Source: Caulobacter sp. CCUG 60055
GTDB lineage: Bacteria > Pseudomonadota > Alphaproteobacteria > Caulobacterales > Caulobacteraceae
Direction: 5' to 3'
NCBI RefSeq assembly: GCF_022750545.1
Contig: NZ_PUIC01000002.1
Location: 62,001-126,000, forward strand
Length of the DNA: 64,000 bases
Both the position numbers and the translations under genes were made by a program. This document shows, piece by piece, positions 37,313 to 45,438 of this stretch (position 1 is its first letter; each line of letters opens with the position of its first letter). The notes beneath the pieces were generated by a model. The model was given only the letters and a program-made list of their open reading frames with translations, searched no databases and had not been told where the DNA came from.

Positions 37313-38316
37313 GCGACACCTCTTCTGGCTGTGGTTCGCGCGACACGCCGCGCGCTGGGCCCAAGGCGGGTCTCGGTGCGAGGACCGCCGCCGGCGATGG
37401 GGTTCATCCAACTGGTCCAGCCCAGACGGGCCCTGCCGTCCAGGGCCGTGGGGCGCATGGCCGCCTCGCTGACCTTGATCTCGAGGTCCCATTCCAGGTG
37501 CGAGGGGGCGAAGGAATCCAGCGCCTCGGCCACCACCGCGAAGCGGGGGCCGCCGGGCATCAGGTTCTCGTAGTCGCGAAAGGTGTCGACGCTGACGGCG
37601 ATGCGGAAGGCGTCGGAGACGGTGTTGGTGCGGCGGCCGGCGACGGCGTCGACGCCAAGCCCGCTATAGGCGCTGCCCAGCCGGGTCTGGTCGGCGGCCT
37701 CGATGTCGCGCCACAGCGGACGGTATTCGATCAGCCGCACGGGAGAGCCGACGAGGTCGGCGACGGCGTCCTGGATGCCGGCGGCGCTGCGCCGCGAGGC
37801 GTAGAGGCCGGCGTAGTAGAGCCGCGCCCGGGCGGGGAAGGCGGCGTTGGTCTTGACCCCGTCCAGGGCGCCCGTGACCGCCCCGACATAGCCGGCGAAG
37901 CGGTCGTCGGCCGGGCGGTCGGCGCTGGCGGCCGGATTGGCGTCGGCCCAGGCGCGGTAGAAGAACTGCAGCATCCGCCCGGCCAGGACGTCGAGGAAGC
38001 GGCCGAAGGGGTGCTTCTTGGAATAGCGCCGCTCGTAGTGGGCGAACTCGCTCATGTGCAGCGGCAGGGGCGCCATCGGCCCGGTCAGTCCCAGCCAGTA
38101 GCCCTCGACCCGGGCGCGGGCGTTCTTGACCGTGATCGATTCCAGGGTGGAGCCGGGAAAGGCCAGGGACGGCACCTGGGCGAGGTCGACGAGGTTCTGG
38201 GCCGGAAGACGGGAATCGCCGATGCGCGGCAGGCCGGGCGCGCGCGCCTCAGCCGCGCGCAGCAGGCCGAACAGGCCGTAGCGCCGCGCCTTCTTCGCCG
38301 CGTGGCGGAGAAACAC
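37309..38316 (-). CDS. tssG: T6SS baseplate protein TssG
   Basis: 335 residues from the GTG at 38316, which overlaps the tssF stop (TAGTG) and puts YGLFGLLRAAE near the N-terminus as in the family. An ATG at 38352 (12 residues longer) is possible. Family features include PRIGDSRLPAQNLVDLAQVP then LAFPGSTL, GLTGPMAPLPLHMSEFA and FFYRAWADANP. The C-terminal region ends in a basic tail. TssG forms the wedge heterotrimer with two TssF copies and contacts TssK and TssE. It is translationally linked to tssF and tssH. Confidence 0.93.
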
Positions 38317-40181
38317 TAGATGTTGCGGCGTTCGCCCATTCTCGGCGGCCATTGCGCGAAGATCCCCTCCTGCGGGCTCTCGAAGGTGCATTCCGTGAAC
38401 GCGTTGACGGTGGCGAATTCTCCCAGGAAACGTTCGAGCACCGCCGAGAACAGGAACATCCGGCTGTTCTCGAACGGAGCGTCGTCGAGCTTGATCCGCA
38501 GCCGCTGGCCGCGGGCGAAGGCGCTGCGCCCGGGGCCGGCCACGCGGCGCGTCACCGGTTCGGAGCGGATGGCCAGCACGCCGTCGATCTGGCGGCGCAG
38601 CATCGGGTCGTCGATACGCCCGTAAAGCGCCAGGTGGTCGCGCAGGACCGACGGGTCGTCGTCGTTGTCGAGGGCGAACGAGGCGTAGTTCGGGGTCAGG
38701 TGCCCGATGATCCGCCAGGCGCCGTCGCTGATGCCCATGGGCGGCCGCGGCTTGGTCGGCGCGCGGACGACGGTGACGGCGCGGACGGGGATGCCGCTGA
38801 CGCGGAAGTCGGTGGAGCCGGCCAGGCGCAGCGTCTCGGCCAGCTCGCGGTTGGTGACCAGGGCCCGCACCGCCAGCTCGTAGACGCCGTCCAGCCGCCG
38901 AGGCTCGCCCGGCGCGACCAGGCTGATCCAGGTCTCGGTGCCCAGGTAGTCGGCGCGGCGGCGCAGCCGCTGCTCCTTGGTCGACAGCCGCCGATGGCGC
39001 AGGCGGGTGACGTAGAACAGCGCCTCGGTCCAGTCGTAGAGCAGGCTGCCGAAGGCGTGCAGCGGCGCCACCGGACGGGCGTCGCCGTTGGACTGCGAAT
39101 AGGCGGTCACCTCCAGCGCGCGGAAGATCTCGAAGTCCAGCGGCTTGGTGCGGTCGGCGATCAGCTGGTGCTCGTGGTCGAACTCGTTGACCGCCACCCG
39201 GTCGATCTGCTTCTCGAAAAGGTTGATGGCCGGGGTGGCGAACAGGCGGAAATTGGCCGGCGAGACCGCGCCGGCCAGGGTCGCCGCCGCCCGGTTGAAC
39301 AGGAACACCACTTCGCAGTCGCCGTCGCAGCGGGCGAACGCCTTGCCGAGCTCGGCCAGGCGCACGAACAGGAAGCGTTCGGGACAGGCGAAGTATTCCG
39401 AGAGGATGCGGTAGCCCCTGAACGACCGGCGGCCGTTGGGCAGCAGCGCGCAGTCCTCCTCGAAGCCGTGCTGCTCGGCGAGCGGCAGCTTGACCCACGC
39501 CGCCTCGCCGGCGGCCGATGCGGCGGAGCGGGCGACGACGGCCACGCCGTCGCCGATGAGCTGCCGGTAGAGCTCGCCCGGCACCATCTCCGAGCCGTCG
39601 AGATAGATCGGCAGGGTCGGCGGCGCGACGGCGGACAGCGGCACGCCGCCCATGCCGCTGAACTTCAGCCGCAGGCCGGCCTCGGCCCGCACGCCGGCGG
39701 CTCCGGAGAAGGCGGCGACCGCGGCGCGGGTGGGCAGGTATTCGGCCTCGGTGATGCGGATCGGCCAGAGGGTCACGTCCTGGCCGGTGCGGAATATGAC
39801 CGGCGTGGCGGCGTCGTCGGCCGAGGTGGCCGACATCTCGGTCAGGCGGGGGACCGGAAAGCCGGTGGCGATGGCCTGGTCGCCCTCCTGCGGCTCGAAG
39901 GCGGCGACGCACATCGACGGCGTGGGCGACAGATAGTGCGGCTGGATGGCGCTCAGCAGGTGCTGGGTGAAGTCGGGAAACTGGTCTTGCAGCTTCAGGC
40001 GGACCCGGGCGCCCAGGAAGGCCACGCCCTCCAGCAGGCGCTCGACATAGGGATCGGAATCCGTCGGGGTGTTGAGGCCCAGCCGCCCGGCGACCGTCTC
40101 ATACTCCTCGCCGAACTCGCGCGCGGTTTCGCGGAGATAGAGCAGCTCCTCGTTGTAGGCCCGCAGAAGCCGTGGATCCAT
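38316..40181 (-). CDS. tssF: T6SS baseplate protein TssF
   Basis: 621 residues, the usual TssF length. It starts MDPRLLRAYNEELLYLRETA and has EGVAFLGARVRLKLQDQFPD, LLSAIQPHYLSPTPSM, NEFDHEHQLIADRTKPLDFE and a C-terminal GERRNI. TssF is the baseplate wedge scaffold comparable to phage gp6. The start is 4 bases after the tssE stop, so the operon continues without a gap. Confidence 0.96.
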   Translation of the reverse strand: MDPRLLRAYNEELLYLRETAREFGEEYETVAGRLGLNTPTDSDPYVERLLEGVAFLGARVRLKLQDQFPDFTQHLLSAIQPHYLSPTPSMCVAAFEPQEGDQAIATGFPVPRLTEMSATSADDAATPVIFRTGQDVTLWPIRITEAEYLPTRAAVAAFSGAAGVRAEAGLRLKFSGMGGVPLSAVAPPTLPIYLDGSEMVPGELYRQLIGDGVAVVARSAASAAGEAAWVKLPLAEQHGFEEDCALLPNGRRSFRGYRILSEYFACPERFLFVRLAELGKAFARCDGDCEVVFLFNRAAATLAGAVSPANFRLFATPAINLFEKQIDRVAVNEFDHEHQLIADRTKPLDFEIFRALEVTAYSQSNGDARPVAPLHAFGSLLYDWTEALFYVTRLRHRRLSTKEQRLRRRADYLGTETWISLVAPGEPRRLDGVYELAVRALVTNRELAETLRLAGSTDFRVSGIPVRAVTVVRAPTKPRPPMGISDGAWRIIGHLTPNYASFALDNDDDPSVLRDHLALYGRIDDPMLRRQIDGVLAIRSEPVTRRVAGPGRSAFARGQRLRIKLDDAPFENSRMFLFSAVLERFLGEFATVNAFTECTFESPQEGIFAQWPPRMGERRNI

Positions 40182-40185
40182 GGTG

Positions 40186-40716
40186 CTATTCCCGCAGGGT
40201 CGCGGCGCCGGTGTCGACCTCGACGTCGGTCTTGAATTCCACGGGCAGGGCCAGGACGGCGCTGGTGACGTCTCCGCGGATGACGAAGGTCACGGCGTTG
40301 GGCTTGGCGTCGGTGGTGCTGGCCGCCACGTCCAGGCGCTGGGGGTCGATACGCGGTTCGAAGCGCCGGATGGCCTCCTTGATCTCGCGCGAGCGGCTCT
40401 GGATGGCGCGGCGCTGCATCAGCTTGCCGGCCATGTCGGGCACGCCGTAGTTCAACACCGAGGTCGACACTTCGGGATAGGGCTTGAGGTCCTGAATGGC
40501 CCCCAGGTTGGTGGTGTTGAGAATCCAGTTCAGTTCGCGCAGGACCGTGGCGCGCAGCGCCGCCTCGTTGAAGCGTTCCAGCTTGTGGACCGGATAGAGC
40601 CGCATGTTCGAGCGGCTGGCCTCGGCGGGAGCGATCTTGGGGTCGTCGCGGGCGTCGTCGAGGTCGAGGTCGGCGACCAGCTTGTCGAACAGGGTGGGGT
40701 TGATCCGCGCGGCCAT
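40186..40716 (-). CDS. tssE: T6SS baseplate gp25-like protein TssE
   Basis: 176 residues. It starts ARINPTLFDKLVADLD, with a central VLRELNWILNTTNL and the gp25-type signature IKEAIRRFEPRI in its C-terminal half. TssE is the small baseplate protein that initiates sheath assembly. It lies 3 bases after tagJ and 4 bases before tssF. It is longer than a minimal gp25 domain because of an N-terminal extension. Confidence 0.95.
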   Translation of the reverse strand: MAARINPTLFDKLVADLDLDDARDDPKIAPAEASRSNMRLYPVHKLERFNEAALRATVLRELNWILNTTNLGAIQDLKPYPEVSTSVLNYGVPDMAGKLMQRRAIQSRSREIKEAIRRFEPRIDPQRLDVAASTTDAKPNAVTFVIRGDVTSAVLALPVEFKTDVEVDTGAATLRE

Positions 40717-40719
40717 GCT

Positions 40720-41508
40720 TCAGGCGAAGGTCAGGCTGCGGAGCGACAGGACGCCGACCTCGTCTCCATCGCCGAGCGACCAGAGCTTCTGGCCGACGCC
40801 CTCCGAGCCGATCGGGCCGTCGCGCCAGTCGGTCGCGCGGGCCAGCACCAGGTCGGCCTGGCCCGATGCGGCGGTTCCCGGATAGCGCGCCGGCAGGATG
40901 GCGGCGACGGACTGGCCGGTCTTGAATTCGATCTCGACCGGCAGCCAGACGAGATCGCGCAGGTCCTGGGGGCCGTCGCTGGTGATCTTGCGCACGGCGT
41001 CGAAGGGGGTCAGGCCCCAGCGGCCATGAATGACGGCCTCGAAGGCGGGGCCGAAGCGCGGGTCGGCGTCGGCGATCCACTCGAAGGTCTGCTCGCCGAA
41101 GGCGCCGGGGGTGTCGGGGGCGGCGTCGAAGGCGCGCTCACGCGCGGCCTGGGCCTCTTGGGCGCGGCCCTGGGCCAGGGCGCCGAGCGCGGCGGCGAGG
41201 TCGCCCGCCCAGGCGCTGGTGTTGACCAGCAGGGCCGGCGGCGCCTGGCCGGCGAACGCGGCCTCGCGCTGAATTTCGGAATCGATGGCGAGGTTGTAGG
41301 CCACGGCCAGCATCTGCGCCTCGGGCGACAGCTGGGTCAGGGCCCGCAGCTGGGCCTTGGCCTTGTCCCATTCGCCGAGCAGGCAGAACAGCTGGAACAG
41401 GAACATCCGGCCGGACTGATCGTCCGGCGCGCGCTTGACCCTGTCGATCAGGGCCTGGCGCGCGCCGTCGAGATCGCCAGCGCGGAGAAGGTCGTCGGCG
41501 TCGGTCAT
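40720..41508 (-). CDS. tagJ: T6SS accessory protein TagJ (ImpE)
   Basis: 262 residues. An N-terminal TPR-like helical half has LLRAGDLDGARQALIDRVKR and LFQLFCLLGEWDKAKAQL; a C-terminal ImpE domain has WLPVEIEFKTGQSVAAILPARY. In systems with TagJ it binds the N-terminus of TssB in the sheath and can modulate ClpV recognition. Presence of tagJ is characteristic of the imp-type systems found in Pseudomonas H1 and Agrobacterium. It sits between hcp and tssE. Confidence 0.95.
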   Translation of the reverse strand: MTDADDLLRAGDLDGARQALIDRVKRAPDDQSGRMFLFQLFCLLGEWDKAKAQLRALTQLSPEAQMLAVAYNLAIDSEIQREAAFAGQAPPALLVNTSAWAGDLAAALGALAQGRAQEAQAARERAFDAAPDTPGAFGEQTFEWIADADPRFGPAFEAVIHGRWGLTPFDAVRKITSDGPQDLRDLVWLPVEIEFKTGQSVAAILPARYPGTAASGQADLVLARATDWRDGPIGSEGVGQKLWSLGDGDEVGVLSLRSLTFA

Positions 41509-41555
41509 TGTCTGCTTCTATTTCGCCGAAGACCCCCCGGTCGGTTGCGCGCCTG

Positions 41556-42038
41556 TTAGAACTTGACGTTGCCGGCGATGTCCCACTTGAAGTCGCCGGT
41601 GCCGGCGGCCTTGCCCGCCGCGCTCTGTTCCTTGTACTTGACCTCGACCTTGGCGAAGTTCAGCGAGACGTTCTCGGTCAGGCGATCCTCGCCGCCGCTG
41701 CCGCCGGTCGACACCGAGCTGACCAGCACCTCGGTCATGACGATCGTCAGATATTCCAGCGGCGTCTCGCCGGCCTTGCGCACCACCAGGGTGGCCTTGC
41801 TGATGTGCTTGCCGTTGGCGGCGGCCAGCATCAGGGGGGCGGTGGCGAGGTCGACCCACTTGGTGAACGACAGGTCCTGCACGTTGACCTTGCCGGCGCC
41901 CGAGCCGCCGCCCGCGTGGGCGGTGCCCGAATTGCTCATGCCCCAGCTCCAGGCCAGGACGTCGACTTCGCCCTTGTGGGTGCTGTCCTTGGACTCGCCA
42001 GAAATACCTTCAAGCTTCAGGAACATATCAACGGCCAT
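41556..42038 (-). CDS. hcp: T6SS tube protein Hcp (TssD)
   Basis: 160 residues. It starts MAVDMFLKLEGISGESKDS with a typical DVLAWSWGMSNSG and FTKWVDLATAPLMLAAANGK, and ends in the FDWKxDIxGN-like DFKWDIAGNVKF. It forms hexameric rings of the secreted tube. The 47-base gap to tagJ and 39-base gap to tssC have no obvious terminator. The alpha-loop carries a Gly/Ala insertion (AHAGGGSGAGK), common in this subclass. Confidence 0.97.
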   Translation of the reverse strand: MAVDMFLKLEGISGESKDSTHKGEVDVLAWSWGMSNSGTAHAGGGSGAGKVNVQDLSFTKWVDLATAPLMLAAANGKHISKATLVVRKAGETPLEYLTIVMTEVLVSSVSTGGSGGEDRLTENVSLNFAKVEVKYKEQSAAGKAAGTGDFKWDIAGNVKF

Positions 42039-42077
42039 AAGGCGCTCTCCTTACGAATGTGGTCTATCGGTTGGCAG

Positions 42078-43571
42078 CTAGTTCGCGCCCTTTGGCAGGC
42101 GGGAGACCATGCTGAGCGACACGTCCATCCCCTCAAGCTGGTAGTGCGGCACCATGCGGAAGACGCCGCGGTAATAACCTGGGTTCTCGGGATCGGGGAT
42201 GACATCCACCGAGGCGGATTTCAGGGGCTTGCGGGCCTTGTCTTCTTCGGTCGAGAAGTCCGGCTGCATGTCCACGTACTGCATGATCCAGGACTGCAGG
42301 TCGCTGGTCAGGGCCGGGGCTTCGCGGTTGCTGCCGATCCAGTCGCGGACCATGCACTTCAGGTAGTGGGCGAAGCGGCAGCTGGCGAAGATGTAGGGCA
42401 GGCGAGCCGACAGGTTGGCGCTGGCCGTGGCGTCGGGGTCCTCGTAGGCCTTCGGCGCGTGCAGGGTCTGGGCGCCGATGAAGGTGGCCTGGTCGGTGTT
42501 CTTGCGGTGCACCAGCGCCATCAGGCCGGCCTTGGACAGTTCGGCCTCGCGGCGGTCCGAGATGGCGATTTCGGTCGGGCACTTGGCGTCCATCGCCCCG
42601 TCGTCGGTCGGGAACATGGCGGTGGGCAGGTCCTCGACCGTGCCGCCCGATTCCACGCCGCGGATGCGGGTGCACCAGCCGTAGGTCTTGAAGGCCTCGG
42701 TGATGCGCACGCCCAGGGCGTAGGAGGCGTTGAGCCACAGATAGTTGTCGTGCTTGCCGCCGTCGGTGTCCTCCTCGAAGGCGAACTCCTCGACCGGCTC
42801 GCTGTTGGCGCCGTAGAGCGGCCGGCCCAGGAAGCGCGGCAGGGTCAGGGCCATGTAGCGGCTGTCGTTCGACGCCCGGAACGAGCGCCAGGCCATGTAG
42901 TCGGTGGCCTCGAACTGCTTGGCCAGGTCGCGCGGATTGGCCAGCTCCTGCCAGCTCTGCATGCCGAGGAGCTGGGAGTCCGCCGCCGCGATGAACGGGG
43001 CGTGGGCCGCCGCGCCGATCTTGGACAAGCCCTTCATGATCTCGATGTCGGGCGCGGTGTGGTCGAAGGCGTAGTCGCAGATGAAGGCGCCGTAGGGCTG
43101 GCCGCCCAGCTGGCCGAACTCGCTCTCGTAGATCTTCTTGAACAGCGGGCTCTGATCCCAGGCCGCGTCGCGGAACTGCCGCAGCATCTTCCGCGTCTCG
43201 TCCTTGGAGATGTTCAGCACGCGGATCTTGAGATCCTTGCCGGTCGGGGTGTTGCCGACCAGGTACCAGAGGCCGCGCCAGGCGGATTCCAGCTTCTGGA
43301 ATTCCTCGTTGTGGATGATCTTGTTGACCTGCTCGGTGAGCTTGCGGTCGATCGCCGCCTTGAGGGCGTCGACGGTCGAGAAGACGTCGGCCCCGATGGT
43401 GCGGGTGTCCTCCAGCGCCTGCTGCGCGAGGGTCTTGACCGCCTCTTCGATGCGCGCCTGCTTGGCGTCGGTGTTGGGCTTGAATTCCTTTTGCAGCAGC
43501 GAGGCGAAGTCGTCGAGGGTGACGCTCTCGGCCGCGGGGGCGCCCGTCTGCTGTAGCGTTTCTTGCGCCAT
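42078..43571 (-). CDS. tssC: T6SS contractile sheath large subunit TssC (VipB)
   Basis: 497 residues from the ATG at 43571, with AGGAG six bases upstream. Family motifs include KLESAWRGLWYLV, PYGAFICDYAFDH, IAAADSQLLGM, RSFRASNDSRYMALTLPRFL, RLPYIFASCRFAHYLKCMVRD and a C-terminal LEGMDVSLSMVSRLP. It intertwines with TssB to build the sheath around Hcp. The size and conserved ends show it to be intact. Confidence 0.98.
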   Translation of the reverse strand: MAQETLQQTGAPAAESVTLDDFASLLQKEFKPNTDAKQARIEEAVKTLAQQALEDTRTIGADVFSTVDALKAAIDRKLTEQVNKIIHNEEFQKLESAWRGLWYLVGNTPTGKDLKIRVLNISKDETRKMLRQFRDAAWDQSPLFKKIYESEFGQLGGQPYGAFICDYAFDHTAPDIEIMKGLSKIGAAAHAPFIAAADSQLLGMQSWQELANPRDLAKQFEATDYMAWRSFRASNDSRYMALTLPRFLGRPLYGANSEPVEEFAFEEDTDGGKHDNYLWLNASYALGVRITEAFKTYGWCTRIRGVESGGTVEDLPTAMFPTDDGAMDAKCPTEIAISDRREAELSKAGLMALVHRKNTDQATFIGAQTLHAPKAYEDPDATASANLSARLPYIFASCRFAHYLKCMVRDWIGSNREAPALTSDLQSWIMQYVDMQPDFSTEEDKARKPLKSASVDVIPDPENPGYYRGVFRMVPHYQLEGMDVSLSMVSRLPKGAN

Positions 43572-43617
43572 CAAGATCTCCTGATCGGCAGTATGTGCGC
43601 GGTCTTGGCCGCTATAA

Positions 43618-44142
43618 TCAGGCTTGGTCGTCCTTGGCCGGATCGGCCGCCGGCTTGGCGGCGGCGAGGGCCTTCATCAGCTCGGGGTCCTTGAGGACCT
43701 TGTCGAGCAGGTCCTGGGCGCCGTCCTTGCCGTCCATGTACAGCATCAGGTCGTTGAGCTGCTGGCGGGCTTCGAGGAGCTTGGCCAGGGCGGGGACGTT
43801 CTTGGCCACCTGCCCGGGGGAGAAGTCCTCCATCGACTTGAAGGTCAGGTCGACGCCGATCTTGCCGTCGCCGGTCAGGGTGTTGTCGACGGTGAAGGCG
43901 GCGCGCGGCGCGATCGCCTCCATTTTCTGCTCGAAGTTGTCCATGTCGAACTCGACGAAGTCGCGCTTGTCCAACGCCTTCTTTTCGACGGTCGATTTCC
44001 CGGACAGGTCGGACATCACTCCGACTACGAACGGAATTTCAATTTTCTGACGTGAACCGAAGGTTTCGACCTCGTATTCGATGTGAACGCGAGGTGCGCG
44101 GTTCTCTTTAATGAAACGCTGACCGCCCTTATTCGACGCCAT
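43618..44142 (-). CDS. tssB: T6SS contractile sheath small subunit TssB (VipA)
   Basis: 174 residues. It starts MASNKGGQRFIKENRAPRVH with EIPFVVGVMSDLSG, KRDFVEFDMDNFEQ and the C-terminal ARQQLNDLMLYMDGKDGAQD-like helix. It pairs with TssC. The 90-base gap to tssA upstream is AT-richer (GATTTTAAATTTC) and could carry a separate promoter for the highly expressed tssB-tssC-hcp genes. Confidence 0.98.
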   Translation of the reverse strand: MASNKGGQRFIKENRAPRVHIEYEVETFGSRQKIEIPFVVGVMSDLSGKSTVEKKALDKRDFVEFDMDNFEQKMEAIAPRAAFTVDNTLTGDGKIGVDLTFKSMEDFSPGQVAKNVPALAKLLEARQQLNDLMLYMDGKDGAQDLLDKVLKDPELMKALAAAKPAADPAKDDQA

Positions 44143-44232
44143 TGTCGGCCCCCGGGATGATTTTAAATTTCAGAACTCAACCAGATGCTTTTCCACCATA
44201 GGCATGGCTGGTGGCGATATTCAATTGAGAAG

Positions 44233-45243
44233 TTACGCCTGTTCCCGTTGTTTGCGAGACTGGAGCACGGTGCGAACCTCGTCGAGGCTGCCCGGCGCGA
44301 TGTCTTCCAAGATCGCCATGAAATCCAGCCCCACCCATTCCCGCGCACGTTGCAGCAAGGTCAGGATCGGATGGCCCGGTTCCTTGCGGCGATAGTACTC
44401 GCTGATCGCATCGAGGGCGCGAAGAACGTCTTCCCGCGTCTCGACGCGGCCCCCGGACGTCGAAGCCGGGGATGCGTCGCGCCGTTCAACGTCCGGCGAG
44501 GCGTTCGGTTCCGTCGCCTCGGCTTCGGCCTGAGGATTGAACGCCTGCACCGCCCGCCGGATCTGGCCGAGCGCGTCATAGGCGGTCTGGAAGTTGGTGC
44601 CGCCGCCGTCGTCGGCGTTGGCGGTCAGGATCAGGTCGGCCCGGCGCAGGCCGTCCTCGATGGCCGCCAGGCGGGCGACGACCTCGCCGAGGGCGTCCGC
44701 GCCGAGATCGTCGAGCGCGGCGCGGAACATTCCGTAGCCTTCCGCGTTCTCGCCGCCGGTGCGGAAGCGTTCGAAATCGTCGCTGGAATAGCTGCCGAGG
44801 CGCGGGTGATTGAGCAAGGTGAGGCGGCGGAGCGGGTTGATGAACTGAGCCGCGCCGGCCAGGGAGTCGCAGGGGCCCTTGCGGCCCTGGAAGCCGTATT
44901 CGTCGAGCTGGGGGTGCACGGCCGGCCAATAGGTCTCCAGCAGCCCGGCCAGATACTGCGCGCCGACCTCGACGGTCTCCAGCTGGCCCGACGCCGCCCC
45001 GGCGCGGCACAGATAGACGGCCAGCCAGATGTCCTTGGTTCGGCCGCTCTGCTCGACGATCTGGCCGACGACGCTCCGCCAATCGACGTCGGCGGTCTGG
45101 GTCTCGACGCCCGAGGCGTCGATGGAGACCTCGGTCTCGAAGGCCTGCTCGATCTCGTAGCGCGCCGGGTCGTAGGCGAGGTCCGGGCCGGTGGGATCGT
45201 CCTCGGAGACCGGGGCCAACAGGCGGCCAAGATCAAGCGCCAT
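44233..45243 (-). CDS. tssA: T6SS cap/coordinator protein TssA (ImpA-type)
   Basis: 336 residues from the ATG at 45243, with GAGGGG upstream. The ImpA N-terminal domain has LLAPVSEDDPTGPDLAYDP, DVDWRSVVGQIVEQSGRTKD, LAVYLCRAGA and LLETYWPAVHP. A variable linker follows, and then a short C-terminal domain with ISEYYRRKEPGHPILTLLQR and WVGLDFMAILEDIAP. TssA organises baseplate-to-sheath assembly. It is the first gene of the 15-kb leftward T6SS operon and is divergent from vgrG. Confidence 0.95.
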   Translation of the reverse strand: MALDLGRLLAPVSEDDPTGPDLAYDPARYEIEQAFETEVSIDASGVETQTADVDWRSVVGQIVEQSGRTKDIWLAVYLCRAGAASGQLETVEVGAQYLAGLLETYWPAVHPQLDEYGFQGRKGPCDSLAGAAQFINPLRRLTLLNHPRLGSYSSDDFERFRTGGENAEGYGMFRAALDDLGADALGEVVARLAAIEDGLRRADLILTANADDGGGTNFQTAYDALGQIRRAVQAFNPQAEAEATEPNASPDVERRDASPASTSGGRVETREDVLRALDAISEYYRRKEPGHPILTLLQRAREWVGLDFMAILEDIAPGSLDEVRTVLQSRKQREQA

Positions 45244-45438
45244 GTTCGGGTTCCCCTCATCGTCCGTCCAGACCCTCGCCCGGCCGATCCATGCCTGCGC
45301 GACGTCGGAGCCGGGCGGAGTTTGGCCCAAGAAATCGTTTTGGCAAGTCCGTCCGGTTGAGGTGTTAAATTTCCCCGCTACACCTATGCATGTGCGTTCG
45401 GTGGTCGTAGGTTTCGCCCATAGTCACAGGAGCGACTG
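45244..45438. promoter_or_regulatory. Divergent tssA / vgrG control region
   Basis: A 195-base gap between the starts of two divergent T6SS operons, AT-richer near GAAATCGTTTTGG and GTTAAATTTCC. A weak rightward promoter candidate is TTGAGG (45357-45362), 16 bases, TACACC (45379-45384). I see no convincing sigma-54 -24/-12 element. CACAGGAGCGACTG before the vgrG ATG is its ribosome binding site. Confidence 0.4.

Noticed and set aside
45244-45438. Sigma-54 promoter in the divergent tssA/vgrG region
   Set aside because: TGGCAAG and a later TTGAG occur, but the GG to GC spacing does not fit the -24/-12 rule.
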